Assembly (NCBI GenBank): GCA_034509425.1
Contig: JAVTVJ010000369.1
Location: 527,501-591,500 of the forward strand
Source: Eopsaltria australis
Taxonomy: Eukaryota; Chordata; Aves; Passeriformes; Petroicidae
Direction: 5' to 3'
DNA length: 64,000 nt
A program made the translations under genes and the position numbers. Shown here one piece after another: positions 21,893 to 51,700 of this stretch. The notes beneath the pieces are model-generated. The model worked only from the letters and a program-made list of their open reading frames with translations, searched no databases and had not been told where the DNA came from. Every line of letters starts with the position of its first letter. Within the stretch, counting starts at the first letter, position 1.

Positions 21893-23255
21893 GTGACCAT
21901 TGCACTGACCACTGCTCTGACCCCTGCTCTGTCCACTGCTCTGACCGCTGCTCTGACCCCTGCTCTGTCCACTGCTCTGACCGCTGCAGTGACCGCTGCT
22001 CTGTCCACTGCTCTGACCGCTGCTCTGACCCCTGCTCTGTCCACTGCTCTGACCGCTGCTCTGACCGCTGCACTGACCGCTGCACTGACCGCTGCACTGA
22101 CCGCTGCACTGACTGCTGCTCTGACCGCTGCACTGACCGCTGCACTGACTGCTGCACTGACTGCTGCACTGACCGCTGCACTGACTGCTGCACAGACCGG
22201 TGCATTGACCCCTGCTCTGACCGCTGCACTGACCGCTGCACTGACCGCTGCACTGACTGCTGCACAGACCGGTACATTGACCCCTGCTCTGACCGCTGCA
22301 CTGACCGCTGCTCTGACCGCCGCTCTGACTGCTGCACTGACCGGTACATTGACCCCTGCTCTGACCGCTGCACTGACCGCTGCTCTGACCGCCGCTCTGA
22401 CTGCTGCACTGACCCCTGCTCTGACCGCTGCACTGACCGCTGCTCTGACCAGTGCACTCACCGCTGCACTGACTGCTGCACAGTCTGTTCCACTGACCTC
22501 TGCAGACTGTTGCACTGACCGCTGCTCTGACTGCTGCAGAGACTGCTGCACGGACTGCTGCACTGACTGCTGCACTGACCGCTGCTCTGACCGCTACACT
22601 CACCGCTGCACTGACCGCTGCTCTGACTGCTGCACAGACTGCTGCTCTGACTGCTGCACAGTCTGCTCCACTGACCGCTGTAGACTGTTTCACTGACCGC
22701 TACTCTGTCTGCTGCACAGACCAGTGCAGTGACTGCTGCGGTGAGTTCTACTCTGACTGCTGCACAGACTGCTTCACTGGCTGCTCCACCTACTGCTGCG
22801 CTGACTGCTCTGTCTGCATAGTGACCACTGCACTGATCACTGCACTGCTCCCCCGGCCAAGCAGTAACTGCTGCACTGACTGCTCGTGCTGCACAGTGAC
22901 CGCTGGACTGACCACTCCACTGAATGCTGTGACTGTGCTGTGACAACTGGAGTGACCACTCAACTTACCATTCTGCTGACCACTTCTGCAGCAACCAGTC
23001 CAGCCATGTTGTGCCCACTCCTGCATTGTGACTGCTCCTGCAGCACAGTGACCGCTCCACTGACCTCACGTGCTGCATAGTGACCATGCTTGCCACGCAG
23101 CAACTGCTCCCATGCAGTGACCACTGCACTGACCTCTCCCACCACACAGTGACTGCTCCTGCTACGCCACTGCACAGTGATTGCTCCCACTGCCCTGCAG
23201 CACAGTAACCACTCCAGCCCTGCAGTGACCGCTCACACAGCACAGTGAACACTCT
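21893..23255 (+). repeat. 12-bp minisatellite, about 1.36 kb
   Basis: Tandem units of CTGACCGCTGCA and variants (CTCTGACC, CTGACTGCTGCA) fill the segment. Units are well kept up to about 22700 and decay to the right. A 72-bp higher-order unit of six monomers is visible, with the same CGGTACATTGACCCCTG start at 22270 and 22342. Because 12 is a multiple of three, several frames on both strands stay open for hundreds of codons as four-residue repeats. These are not taken as genes. Confidence 0.93.
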
Positions 23256-26200
23256 GGCTTCACAGGCCTCTGTTGCTCACATTCGTTTATTATTTTAAAA
23301 CACTGACAAAACACATCACACCATCATCTATATATATAAATTTACTTTTGTAACACTATAAATTTATATATATAGAGCCTTTAAATCTCTGTACATTCAG
23401 GACACACAGTTTCAGAATAGCTGCACTGGCTACAACAGAAGGATTTTCATTATGAAAACACAGAGGAGGCGCCAATATCAAAAACACAGAAAAAAAGAAA
23501 TTAAGAAAGAGTGCAAAATGAATGAAAGTGCAAAAAAGCTCTTGTTATCATAATCACACCCCCTCCACAATACAGTCCCCATTCCCCCCTCCAAGGATGA
23601 GTGAGCCTCAGGCCCCAGAGGGAAGGGCTGGGCTGGAGAAAGGCAGCCAAGCTGCAGCCCTCCTCTTTTCCTCTCAGCACTGAGGAGCTCTCCTGGAGAA
23701 TGAGGGTGAGGAACCCAAGCAGCCAATTTACACCTTTCTCCTGGCTCCCTCCTCCCTCATTGCACCCATGGGCCCAGATGTGCCCCTATGGGCAGTAGCT
23801 GCTCTAAGACCCCAGCCCTCCTATATCTTTTGGAGGGTACTTTTCTCTTCTGAAAGTGCTTGTGATTGCCATGGAAAGCAGTGGAGGAAGGCTAGGGCTG
23901 GAGGCTGTGATCTTGTGGGGCAGGCAGGCTACTGAGCTCCAGGCTGGCTGCTCTCATGGAAATGGAGACCTTGGCTTGCACTCTCCCAGTGCTGCCCATT
24001 TCCCCAAGAGGCTCCAACTGCACCCACCACCCAGAGTCAGTCACAGACCAGCCCTCCCAGAAAACACCCCATAGCTAATGCTGAAGAATGTAGTGGGACT
24101 TCTCCCGTGGCTCCAGCTAAGCCCTGCCAACACCAGCTGCAGGGGCAGGAACAGCAGAAACAGAGACCTGGGGACCTCCACTCAGAAAAACATTTGTCTT
24201 GAAGAATTCTTCATTGACTTAGAAAGGCTGGCTGCAGTCACATCTCTCAGAAAGGTCCCAGAGGGGAACCTGTGGGCCAGCCCCAGCCCCACTGTCCCCT
24301 CTGGCTTCTTAGTGGCACAGCAGTGAACATCCGTGTGAGGAATCTGGTCAGACAACAGGGGAAGGACAAAAAACTTTGGTGCTTCTCCCTTAGTCACAGC
24401 TGTCCTTGACAGTCCCTGAGGGGGGACTCCGACATAAGGCTCTGTAGGGATGGAGGACCTGCCAAGGCCAGGGGTGCAGCAAGCCTTCCTTCTCTGGGCC
24501 TCCCTGCTAGGACCAGGGACAACTGCTCACAGAGGACACATCCCCGAGACCCTGGGATGGGCATCTGCCACCTCCACAACCCCAGAGACTCCCACCCTTA
24601 AACAGTGACACACCAACAGCAGGGGAATGGCGTTGTGGTACTCCCACAATCACCCACCCACTTGTACACAATGCTTTGGGTTTGGTTTTAAAGGACACAG
24701 AAAGTTATAACAGTAAATAGCCCTTGACCACCTACAAACCCTGTTACTCCCTCACTCAGACAAATCTAGCAGCTTTGTACCCCAACAGGCACATCAGCCC
24801 AGGAAGCTGAGGAAGCGATGTTCAATTCAGCGGGTGTGTGACACAGCCTCCCATCTCCCATCACTCTTCCTGTGTGACTGGTGTTCCTGAGAGCTGCTCC
24901 TGGCACAGAGCTAAGACCCAGTGGGGACCTGGGCTCCAGCTCTGCTGCCAGACCTGCCAGGTGAGGGGCAGCACCCTGGCAGTTCTGTCCAGGTCATGTC
25001 TGCTCTCTAAGAGAGAGGTGAGGAGAGCCCAGGCAGGCAGTGCCATGGCTGGCACATTGTGGGGATGTACCTCTGCCTGTGTGGCTGGTGCCCAGGCAGA
25101 GTACGGCTTGGCTGCACCTGACAGCAGAACAAGAGCCCGTGGTGCTGGTTGTACCCAGCCCTGAGGGGCAGCCAGGGCTTGGCTCATGGCTCCTCTTTCC
25201 TTGAGCAGGATCTTCTGAGCTCCTCGCCACCTCTGCACTCCCAGGCAGTCCTGTGAGACACAAGGGTCTTCCTCCTTCACTGCAGTTTCAGATCTGATGC
25301 CTGGGTAGCAGCTCCTCTCCCAGCACCCTGGAACAGTGCTCAATCCCTTCCCCAACAGGAGGAATGACTTCACACGTGGGAATAAAGCAGATGAGAACAG
25401 GGTGCTTTCCTAAGATGGGTCCTTGTAAGCTCAAGGGCTGTGTCCAGTGTGAGGGAGCCGTTTCATTCCAGATCACACCGGGAAAGGTCTCAGCATCGTT
25501 CACAGCCAGGGCTGAAGATCCCAGGGCTCCTCCTCCCCCAAGCACACAGTGGCCCAGAAAGAGAATCTCCATCAGCTGAAGAGACCAACTTCCACACCAA
25601 CATTTCCTGCAGATGAAGGGTGGCTTGGGGAGTGACTCTGGGACCAAGGGACACAGCTGTTCCTTCCCACTCCCTCTTTCCCCAGCTGGCCATGCTGCAG
25701 TGCTTGAAGAGATGCAAAGACATTAAAAAGGAAATGAGAGGGAAACCTGCCTAAATCAAACCCAAACAATGACAAAACAAAGACATGGACAGGTTGCAAG
25801 TCCTGCATGAAGAGCAAGTGGCAGACATTTCAAGAGCAGGTCAAACGTGACGCCAAAATATTCAAAAACAAAAAGTCAAAATGCTACATTTCCATGGGAA
25901 GCCTCAAACAGGTTGACCCAGATGTGACAGCGGCTCCCAAAGCAGCACTGCTCCAGGACACATTGCTGGTGCATTTGCTCACATCTCTGCATCCCTGTTT
26001 TTGGGCACCGGGAAAGGGGGGAAATTGTTTTATTACTGGTATGTCATTGTTGGGAATGGGAAAGGAAGCAGACCTGGGATTGGGCCCCTGGGCAGGTGGC
26101 TGTCCTCCAGCACTGCATGGCCACCTCCTGCTGCAACAGCTCCCACATCAGGCATGCCAGGGTGATGGACCATGGAGAGCTGTGTGGGGGCTGCCAGGAG

Positions 26201-27170
26201 GCCTATCAGAAGTTGCTGGGACTCTGCCAGGACCCCCAGCCATGCTGGCTTTTCTGGCTCTGCAGCCCTTCAGTCCCTCCTCCATTACAAGGGGCAGTGC
26301 TACATGAGCAATCCCAAAGTGCCTGCAGCACTGTTGGAAAGGTGCTATGTTCTGAAAAGGACAAAAACAAACCAGCTAAGTGCTGGATTTCTTTTAGCTC
26401 CGCAGGTACAGGATCCAGGGACAGCAGAAGATCCTGCTCTTCAGACAGCAAAACCTGGGTGCCTTGCGAGGGCAAAGAAGGAGGAGAAGGCAGCTTGACA
26501 GAATTGACTCAGCCAACTCAGAAACGCCTTCAGAATCAACTGTGTATCTGCCTGTTGGAGCAACGGATGCTTCTTGTCCTTGGCAGCTGTCTCCACTCTA
26601 GAAAGGGCCTTGCACCTAATAAAAGGACCACAGAGGGCCCGACTTCCTTTGCGGAGGATTCTTTAATAGGTGCAAGGGGAAAAAGCTATCCAAGCGTCCT
26701 TTCTCCCAGAGAAGAGCTGCACAAAACAGTCTGAAGCGCAAGAAGAAATGGAGCCTGTTTTCCACCCAGCCAGCCCTGGCCTGGCAGGGCCCTGGGACTG
26801 CTGCATTCCAGGAAAGAGGAAATAAAGCACAGGCACCCTCTACAGTGCTCCCCCGGCCCTCAGCACCCCCACCTGGCGCAGGCACAGCAGGATGTGGGGG
26901 CAGCTGTGGAGATAAGATGGGCCAGTGCCACATCCACCCTCCTTCCCTGCAACCTCCCCGAGGCCTGAGGCCAGCTTGGACCCAGTGCTGCAGAAGGGCA
27001 GCGTGGAAGGAAGAGGATGGGAGATGGACTGCTGGGAGAGTGGAGATGCAGCATCTGGGAGGACACGAGCAGGACGTGACAATTTGCGGTCAGCTGGGGG
27101 AATCTCTGTCCTGACCAGACAGTTTGGCAGCACCAGTGATGAGGGAGGGTCCCAGCTGGGCCAAGAGAAG
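23256..27170 (-). other. L3MBTL1 3' flank, possible long 3' UTR
   Basis: No convincing coding exon. On the minus strand, downstream of the L3MBTL1 stop, possible polyadenylation signals are ATTAAA at 26667-26662, AATAAA at 26034-26029 and AATAAA at 23291-23286. The first would give a 3' UTR of about 0.5 kb and the last one of 3.9 kb. The AT-rich part at 23280-23480 next to the last signal fits a transcript end, but which signal is used cannot be seen. Confidence 0.4.
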
Positions 27171-43740
<16,570 letters not shown>

Positions 43741-45126
43741 CACCTCGCCTAGGCACACAGCGCTGCCCTGCAGGGCAGCAGGGAAGAAATCAAGTTGGGT
43801 ACCAGTATAAACACAACAAAGGAGCAAGAAAGTGACTGCACAGGATGGTCTCTCCAGCAGAAATCCCTGCAAGATGTATTAAAGGTCCACTGAACCCACA
43901 TGAAGGTCACAGCTGGCATCAACATGACCCATGAAAGCCCCTGTTGTGAGGTCCCAGCGCAGAGCCTGCAAAAGCTGAGCGTTTTTTCTCACCTGGCACC
44001 ACCATAAGATAGTACAAGCACAACAGGTCCACCACAAGCTGCTCCTGGCTCCCACGGGGGCCCACAATGCTCTGACGGACTGTGACTGAAGGCTGCCAAA
44101 TCCCACCCTGGAGCAGGCAGAGCTCCCTGCAGGTCCCCTTCCAGTTCTCCTGTAGGAGTGTCACCCTTGATCTTCTAATTGGCTGCAAGAGAGAATTTCA
44201 CAAGTGACAGGAGTTACTGGGGGTGTGAGTGGGGGAACCTTCATGTCCCCTGTACCCCACCTGAATTTCTCTCACAGGACTGGTGATGCTCAACCTGTCT
44301 AGCCATGAATCTCAGGGAGTAAGCAAAGTATCAGGACCTCAAGGACACGACTGGGCCTCACTGGCTGTGACCAGCCCCCAAGCCATGGGCCCAGGGGCTC
44401 CACACTGCAGCAACACCCTCTCCAAAGCACAGTCATGCCTTGGCCTCTTCTGATGCAATTAGAATTTGAAAGGGAAGACATCCATGTGGAAAACAGGATA
44501 CTAATTTTGGTGAAGCAGGGTTAACTAAGAATTGGGCTACAAAGGAGAGAGTCTGGAATTTTAAAACCCAAGACATTCAGATACAGGTGTTACAACCAGA
44601 GGACACAGAGTGGGATGGTGTGATCACACTGAGGCTAAGATCTACTTATCCCAGTTCTGTCAGGTTTGTGACCAGAAACATCTGATGCTCAGCTGGCAAA
44701 CAGCACAGACCTTCAGGCTCTCCAGGTGCAGAAAACCACTGTTAAGTGTCAGGACAATTGAAGGAACTGAGAAACTAATCTGGACACCAGACTCCAAGTG
44801 AAAGCCAAAATTAATTTAGCAGCCAACTTGTTTCAGTGCTTCCTAATACCCAGTAATAATCCATCTGCTGTTTTAGGCACTTAAATCCAATCAATCCTTG
44901 ATTCATCATTGCGTCAAATATTTCAAGGATAACTCCTCATTTTGTGGGAACTGTTGGCTTTTTTTAAAATTGAGACATAACTTGGGACTGGAAATGCCTA
45001 GAAAGGAAGAGAAATAACTAGATCCGGTGCTCAGGTTTGTGATGCTCCACCCAAGTTTCCCAGAGTTGCTGATGTGAACACAAAAGCAAATATTTGCACA
45101 GGAAATGCCCAGCAGTAGTCAACATT

Positions 45127-45215
45127 ATGGTTTAATTTTGGGTGCCAAGAGCAGGGAGTTTGACTTGATGATCCTTATGTGTCCCTTCCAGCTTGAGATG
45201 TTCAGTGATTGTGGT
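45127..45215 (+). mobile_element. CR1 LINE 3'-end fragment
   Basis: Matches the last 90 bp of the CR1 copy ending at 43340 (TGGTTTAATTTT, CTTCCAGCTTGAG), with several differences. Lies in L3MBTL1 intron 1. Confidence 0.65.
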
Positions 45216-48200
45216 TCACTTTGCAAATCCTTGCAGGGCTAGGCTGATGCTGTGGACACTGGTTGTCCTGTGAGCTCAGAGTGACTAGAATAAATTTCTT
45301 TTCCAGATTGTGGTGCTGGTCTTTAAACTGGAAAAGCTAAACAACTGACATTTAGGCCTTAACCTCCAGACATTCCCTCCTCCAGCAACTTCCTGGGAAA
45401 GGTCTCACTGCAGCCAAGGGAATGTCCCAGCTCTGGGGCAGCCCAGTTCAGAGGGTTGGTAACGCAGGGGGAGGTGGGAGTGGAGGAGCCTCTGCTTTTA
45501 CCAAAAGTGTCTCTGTGGCTTCGAGAGATCACTCCAGTCAGTACTTCTTGGTACTGTACAGACAGAGTCTTTCTCACACCCGTGCCAGTGGAAGGCACAA
45601 ACACACACTCACCCCAGAGCCTGGATAGCTCTTGCGTAGCCAGAGACAAAGAACCAGAGGGCCCAGACGCTCATGGAGATTCAAAGGTAGTTTATTCTTC
45701 AAGGGTTCCAGGACAAAAGAGAGCAAACTGCTTCAAGTTCCCATGGATATAGGGATCCAGAGCCAATGGTCTGGGGGCTCAGGGGCAGAGAAAAGGCAGG
45801 GGGATACAATGACCACCAAAGAGAAGGGAGGGGTGGTGTGAGGGACCAGGTCAGGAGCAACCAACATAGGGGAATTAACATAGCCCAGGGAGAGACCATC
45901 CAATGCTCAGGGGGAATTTCAAACCTCGAAGCTGACCCACCAGCGTGCCTCTGCTGTCTTGGGACCTCTCAGCTCCTCAGTAGCACCCGAAGTGGTTTCA
46001 ACCACCACAACAGGTTGGGAGCCCTCCAAGTGGCAGAGGAGCCCATCTTGCCCATGGCCCTGCCATACTGCTGGAATTGGTGACCTTACAGGTCCTCTAC
46101 AACCTTAACAATGCCATCATTCTACCACAAACTGTCCCTCCTGTTCCCCTCATCTGTCCCTCAGCAGCAATGTGAGTACTTTCCTCAGCACCTCTGGCTG
46201 GAGTAACTTGTCTTGCTGGTGGAAACCTTTCCCTAACTCCTTGCCCCAACTCCTGCCCTTTGAGCACACACAGAGTACATACTCTATTCAAAGTCCAAAA
46301 CTATTCCAAAGCCACACATCAGCAGCAAGAACACTGTTGGTGTGAACTTGTAAGCACACCCTTGCCACAGCAGAAACTCAGCAGCTCCCAGGGCTCTCCC
46401 ACCCCTTGTCAGGGGTTTCCATAGTGTCAGACAACAATTTGCCACCAATACCGGTCACATAAACCAGGACACACACACTATACACTTTTAACCCAGGATT
46501 CCTGGGATAACCCCACAACCCCTGGACCATGGCCCCACAGGTGTGGGCATGACAAAATACCCAGGCTGCAGAGCTCCATCCCCACCTGGAGGACTGAGAA
46601 TCAGGACTGGAGATCACAGATTTTAAAATCCTAGTACAAAACCCCCTGAAAGCCCAACCTGCTGTGAAGTATCTCAGATCAGTAGTGCTACATGAGGAAA
46701 AGGGGCTCAGCCACAGATATGACCTGCCCAAGAACCACTGCCACAGCAGGAGAAACGCACTTTGGATAACCCTGCTCCCTGGGAGCAGAAAAGATGTCAT
46801 GAAGGGGAAGCCCACAGCTGAGACAACTCTGGTGGCCTCAGCCCCTAGAGCCAGAGCCCAGGCAGGTACCACTGCCCCAGAGATCCCTTCAGGGAGACTC
46901 CTGCAAACCCTGGAGTGACCCATATTACCACAGGATAATTCAGGAGCCTCAGGTCTGTAATTCAACCTTCTGCTCCCAGCAGGTTGGGATCACACCAGGG
47001 CTTTACTCATCCTGGTCTATATCCAGCCTGGTCTTTATCCAACCTACCAGGATGCAAACCTGCAAATTAGCATAACAATTAGCAAACCAAACTAACACTT
47101 TTCCTTGCATGTTAGGAGAAGGTTTTAACCCCAGGGGGTGGTCAGGCATTGAACAAGCTCTCTAGGACTGCCAGAGCTCCAGGAGCATTTGGACAATGCC
47201 ACAGAGTAGGATTGCTGGGGTGTCTGTGCAAGGCCAGGAGTTGGACCAGGATCCTTAAATTCAGGATATTCTATGCTTTGTTCTGCTGATTGCCCCAGAC
47301 ATTGAACAAAATTTATTTATTTATATATTTTTTTAAATTTAGCTGTTGTCTTAAAAAACTTATGGCTTATACATGTCTCCGTGACATCTGATAAAGCTCT
47401 GCCCACCCAGACAAACCAGAATCGGGCTGCAGCATTAAACCCCCCCACCAGCCAGCTTTCAAAAGAGCAACAGTGGAGTTGCAGCTGTCTTGGCCTTAAC
47501 AGTGGAGGCCCTGAGTTCTCCATTTTTCCTGGTATTGGGTGTAACTCCATGTCTTGCAGAGGGTGCAGGTGAGCCCCACTCCTCAGCCAGCTGCCCATCC
47601 ATTCCACAAGGACTCCTCACACCCACTCCTCACTTCTGCCTTCTGCTGAGGGACAGCCAAGGATTCCTGACTGAAAAAGTCAGGAAGGAGGAAAGCTACC
47701 CCAAGAAACCCTGGCCACACACACACAGCTGTGGTCCCTCCAGAGAACATCACAATGTGCTGGCTGGAAGGCAGAATTTTTCAAGACAACTCTCATCTGG
47801 GAGTGCTCTGCTCCCTCCTGCTTTGCTCCTGGAATCCTGTGCTCCGTGTAAGGGTCGGGCTGTGCTCATGGAGTCTGTCTGCATCCAGAGCCCACCAGCC
47901 TATTCCAACCAGTTCTGACAGCAGGATCAGTGTCTCTGAATAATGGTCTCTGTCAGAGACAAACCTACTGGTTCAGGAAACAAAGCATCAACACAGAGAA
48001 GGAGTCCCTGCACGGCCCCTCAGCCAGCAGGGAAGGGGATCAGCACAGAGCACAGTCTGAGCACCCTGAGAACCTGGAAGAGCCATGGAGAGCAGCCTGT
48101 GCACACACAGTCACATGGGCCAAGGACACTGGCCACAAAACACACACTTTAAGGCAACCAGGATCGCTGGCTCTGCTGCTCACAGAGGTTTGCTCATCAC

Positions 48201-48631
48201 ACAGGGATTTCTGGGTGTTGGCACAGCCGCGTTCCAGACCAGCGACTCCCGGGCTTGCAGAGCATCTTCAGGGGTGCTGAACACATGAGCCTCCAGCTCA
48301 CACACACACCCTCACACTCACCCTCTCAGCAAAGAACGGCACAGCCAGGGAATGATCCCCTCCTTGGGAAGAGGAGGAACATGCTGCATGCAACAGGCCA
48401 CAGAGGAGCATGGAGAAAAGCAGCTCACAGCTTGGAGCCACTGCACAGCCCTGACAGCACTTTATAAAGCATGATCTGCTCAAAAGAGATACTTCTGTTC
48501 ATCACAAAATTGGCTTAAAGTAGTCTAATTCAAACAATATTAATGGGTATTCTCTTTGTAGCTTCTTGGAATTTTAAATATTCCTAAAACCTGCACTGGT
48601 AAATGCTGGGAGCCGCCCAGCTGGGAGGAAA

Positions 48632-49260
48632 GGTCCTGCTGGACACCAGGATGCCCACAAGCCAGCAATGAGCTCCTGCAGCAATGCAGAACAGCGTCCT
48701 GGGCTGCACTGGGAGCTATGTCACAGCTGGCAGAGGGAGGGGATCCTTCACCTCTGCTCCACACCAGTGAGGCCAGCCCTGGAGTGCTGGGCCCAGAGCT
48801 CGGCTGCCCAGTACAGGAGACAGGGACAGACTGGACAGAGTCCAGCACAGGGTCACAAAGGTGATGGAGGGACTGGAGCATCTCTGCCATGAGGAGAGAC
48901 TGAGGGAGCTGGGACTGCCCAGCCTGGAGCAGAGCAGGCTCAGGGCATCTCATCCCTGGGGATAAATACCTGGGGGGAGGCTGCAGAGGGGACAGGGCCA
49001 GGGACAGCCCCAGGGGCCACGGGCACAAACTGACACACAGGAGGGGCCCTCCGAGCTCAGGAGACACTTCTGCACTGGGAGGGTGGCCGAGCACTGGTGC
49101 AGGTGCCCAGGGAGGTGGTGGAGTCTCCATCCCTGGAGAGACTCAAAAGCCACCTGGACACACCCTGGGCAGCTGGCTCTGGGTGGCCCTGATGGAGCAG
49201 GGGGGTGGGCTAGGTGACCTCCAGAGGTGCCTCCAGCCTCACTCAGCCTGAGATTCTGTA
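48632..49260 (+). mobile_element. CR1 LINE 3' fragment, copy B
   Basis: Nearly the same element as copy A at 16110-16733 but in opposite orientation. It ends in GAGATTCTGT followed by an A/T run. It is 5'-truncated, without a reverse transcriptase frame. Lies in L3MBTL1 intron 1. Confidence 0.75.
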
Positions 49261-50479
49261 AATTATTTTTTTTCAGGAATTTCCTCACCCATAACAGAGA
49301 ACTTGCCCATCCTTGCCATCAGCTGAGATATGGGTTTTTAATTACCTGCAGTGGCAAAATTGAGCCTTTAAGAAAGAGCACCAGCTGCGATCATGCTAAA
49401 ACTGCAAGTGGCACACCAGAGCACTACAGAGACCTGCTGGGCTGTGAGCTGCTCTCTTGGATCTTCCCCTGTCTTCTGGCATTGCCTAGGGCAGGTGTTT
49501 AGGAGACTAATGGCACTGCAGAAAATATTTGCTTTGTATATACACAGGAGCACTCAGGAATACCCTTGGCACAGACAGGTTGCCTAGTGGAGAAATACAA
49601 TCACATGCTTCTTCCCTTCCAAATCTGACTGATGCTCCAAAGCCAAGAGCAAATGCCTCCTCTGGAACAAACCAGGGGCCACAAAGTTCTGCTCCTGGGT
49701 TCTTGTGCAGCATGGTGAGGTTTGGAGTGGGCCACGGTATTAATCAACATCTCAAAACCAGATGAAATGTCCTTCTGTGCAGTAAGAGGCTGTTCATGTT
49801 GCACATTTCAAAAGAACAAACAGATTCTGTGAAAATGGAGATCAGAGGTAGAAGGGCAATAAAGCAGCAAGCCGCCTTCAGCTTTAGGTTCAGACATAGC
49901 TGACAAAGCAGAGATACTCAGGCTGGGTGTCACCTGCTGTCCCCATGAGTTTCACTGTCACCAGACCAGCTTTAAGGCCTGTGGATCTGCTCAAACCCAC
50001 AGGTGGGGAGGATGAGCAGTTGCCAGTGATCCCATGTGCCACCCCAAAGGGTTCAAGGTGACACCATCCAAGCTGAACGCCGAGGCCAGCAGGCAGCCTG
50101 AAGCCTGGGCACCTCTGAGGGGCACTCACCTCCCACTGCCTCGTGAGAGCACCAGCCCTGCTGCACCATCTAGACCTGGGCAGTTCAGGTATTTTTCCAC
50201 ACTTAGAAGCAGACGGAACAATCTAAACAGGATGGATACCTGATCTCAAAATATTTCTAACTATCCAGTGTTTTATTTTCTTTTAGAACTAGTAAAGAAA
50301 TAAATCCAGGAACTGTCCTGGACCATGTGGAGCACCCTGCCCACATCCTGGGGTGTTTGTGCACTGCTAGGCTGGACCAAAACCCTCCAAGCTGCAGGGC
50401 CGTGTCCAGGGCTGCAGTGGGGTCACTGCAGGCTACGGGACAGCACCTGCTCACCCGGTGTTTGAGAAACACCTGAAGA

Positions 50480-51250
50480 AACACGGCCAAGAGTCCACCG
50501 CGCAAGGTGCTCCCAATCTCCGCGCGTCCCGGAGAGGCTCCCTCGGGGCAGCCAGGGCAGCGGAGTCTCTGCGGACAGGGCTGGGCAGCGCCTCGCAGCT
50601 CGCAGCGCCGGCGGGACGCGAGCCTGGCCGGGGCCATCGGCGCGGCGACGTTTCGGGGGAGACGCGGGTGCGGCGGCCCTGGGCAAAGCCAGCGAGCCGC
50701 TCCCGGTGTCCCGGTCCCGCCGCCCCGGGGCAGCCCCGGCCCCTCTGCGTGGCTCCATCGTGACTCCATCGCGGCTGCGGCCCCGCCGCGGGCACGCGGG
50801 ATGTGGGCGCTTTTCCCCCCGCAGCGCCGGGCCCGGTCCCGCTCGCCCGGCCGGGGCCTCGCCCGTGCGGGCACCGGCATGCGGCGATGCCGGGCGGGGA
50901 CGCGGCGAGCCTGGGCCGACGCTGCCCGGCCGCGCTCCTTACCTGCACCCGGCCGGGCGCTGCTCCGAGCCCCGGCGGCGCTGCCCGGCCCGGCCCGGCC
51001 CGGCCCGGGGTGCGGGGGGCGCGGAGCGGGAGGGGCGCGGGGCCGGTCCGAGTGTGCGCGGGGAAGCACGGGGAGGGGACGGCTCAGCCGCGCCGTCGCC
51101 GTGGAAACGAGCGGAGCCGCATCCGCAGGGCCGCGCTCAGCCCCGCCGCAGATTTTCGGGGGGATGCGGAGACAGGGGGGCGTCGTCATGGCAACGCCGG
51201 GAGTCCCCCGGACCGACTGGGCATCCCCGGGCCGCGGGGCCAGGGTTAGA
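50480..51250 (-). promoter_or_regulatory. L3MBTL1: CpG island, probable L3MBTL1 promoter and noncoding exon 1
   Basis: Very GC-rich sequence with dense CpG, unlike the surroundings. On the minus strand TGCAG followed by GTAAGGAGC gives a good donor at 50942-50941, so a noncoding first exon may end at 50943. It would splice to the acceptor before 43748. No TATA box was seen. Several long open frames here come from GC richness and are not taken as genes. Confidence 0.7.
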
Positions 51251-51359
51251 CGGGGCGGGGGAGCACAGAGCCACAGGATGCTGCTTCGCTATGGCACGGG
51301 TGTTGTGGGTGGGTTCTGCTCTGGAGCCAGGCTCAGAGAGCTGGGGGTGTTCACCTGGA

Positions 51360-51700
51360 GACCTTGGAGCCCCTTCCAGTGCCTAAAGGGGCTCCAGGAG
51401 AGCTGGAGAGGAACTTGGGACAAGAGATGGAGAAACAGGACACATGGTGTGGTTTCCCACTGGCAGAGGGCAGGGTTAGATGGGATATTGGGAGCACTTC
51501 TCTGTGAGGGAGGGGAGGCCTTGGCACAGGTTGCCCAGGGAAGGTGTGGCTGCCCCAGCCCTGGCAGTGTCCAAGGCCAGGTTGAACAGGGCTTGGAGCA
51601 ACCTGGGACAGTGGAAGATGTCCCTGTTCATGGCAGGGGGTGGAATGAGATGAGCTTTTAAGGTCCCTCCCAATCCAGACCATTTTAAGATTATGTGATT
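51360..51700 (+). mobile_element. CR1 LINE 3' fragment
   Basis: Contains CCTAAAGGGGCTCCAGGAGA, then the GGTTGCCCAGGGAAG block and GGTCCCTCCCAATCC tail. Located about 100 bp outside the L3MBTL1 CpG island, on its upstream side. Confidence 0.75.

Larger units (their letters stand above)
43741..50942 (-). other. First intron of L3MBTL1
   Basis: Between the acceptor at 43750-43749 and a candidate donor at 50942-50941. Apart from the CR1 pieces listed separately, no coding exon or RNA gene was recognised in this 7-kb stretch. Confidence 0.55.

Noticed and set aside
21521..22693. Long open frame of 390 codons on the minus strand, plus 250-270-codon frames on both strands over the same region
   Set aside because: They consist of four-residue repeats produced by the 12-bp minisatellite, open in several frames at once, with no start context or splice support.
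21893..23255. Possible CRISPR array
   Set aside because: The repeats are contiguous 12-bp units with no unique spacers, and the genome is eukaryotic.
50257..51661. Open frames of 310 and 384 codons on opposite strands
   Set aside because: GC-rich CpG-island sequence has few stop codons; the frames overlap on both strands and lack protein-like composition or splice support.
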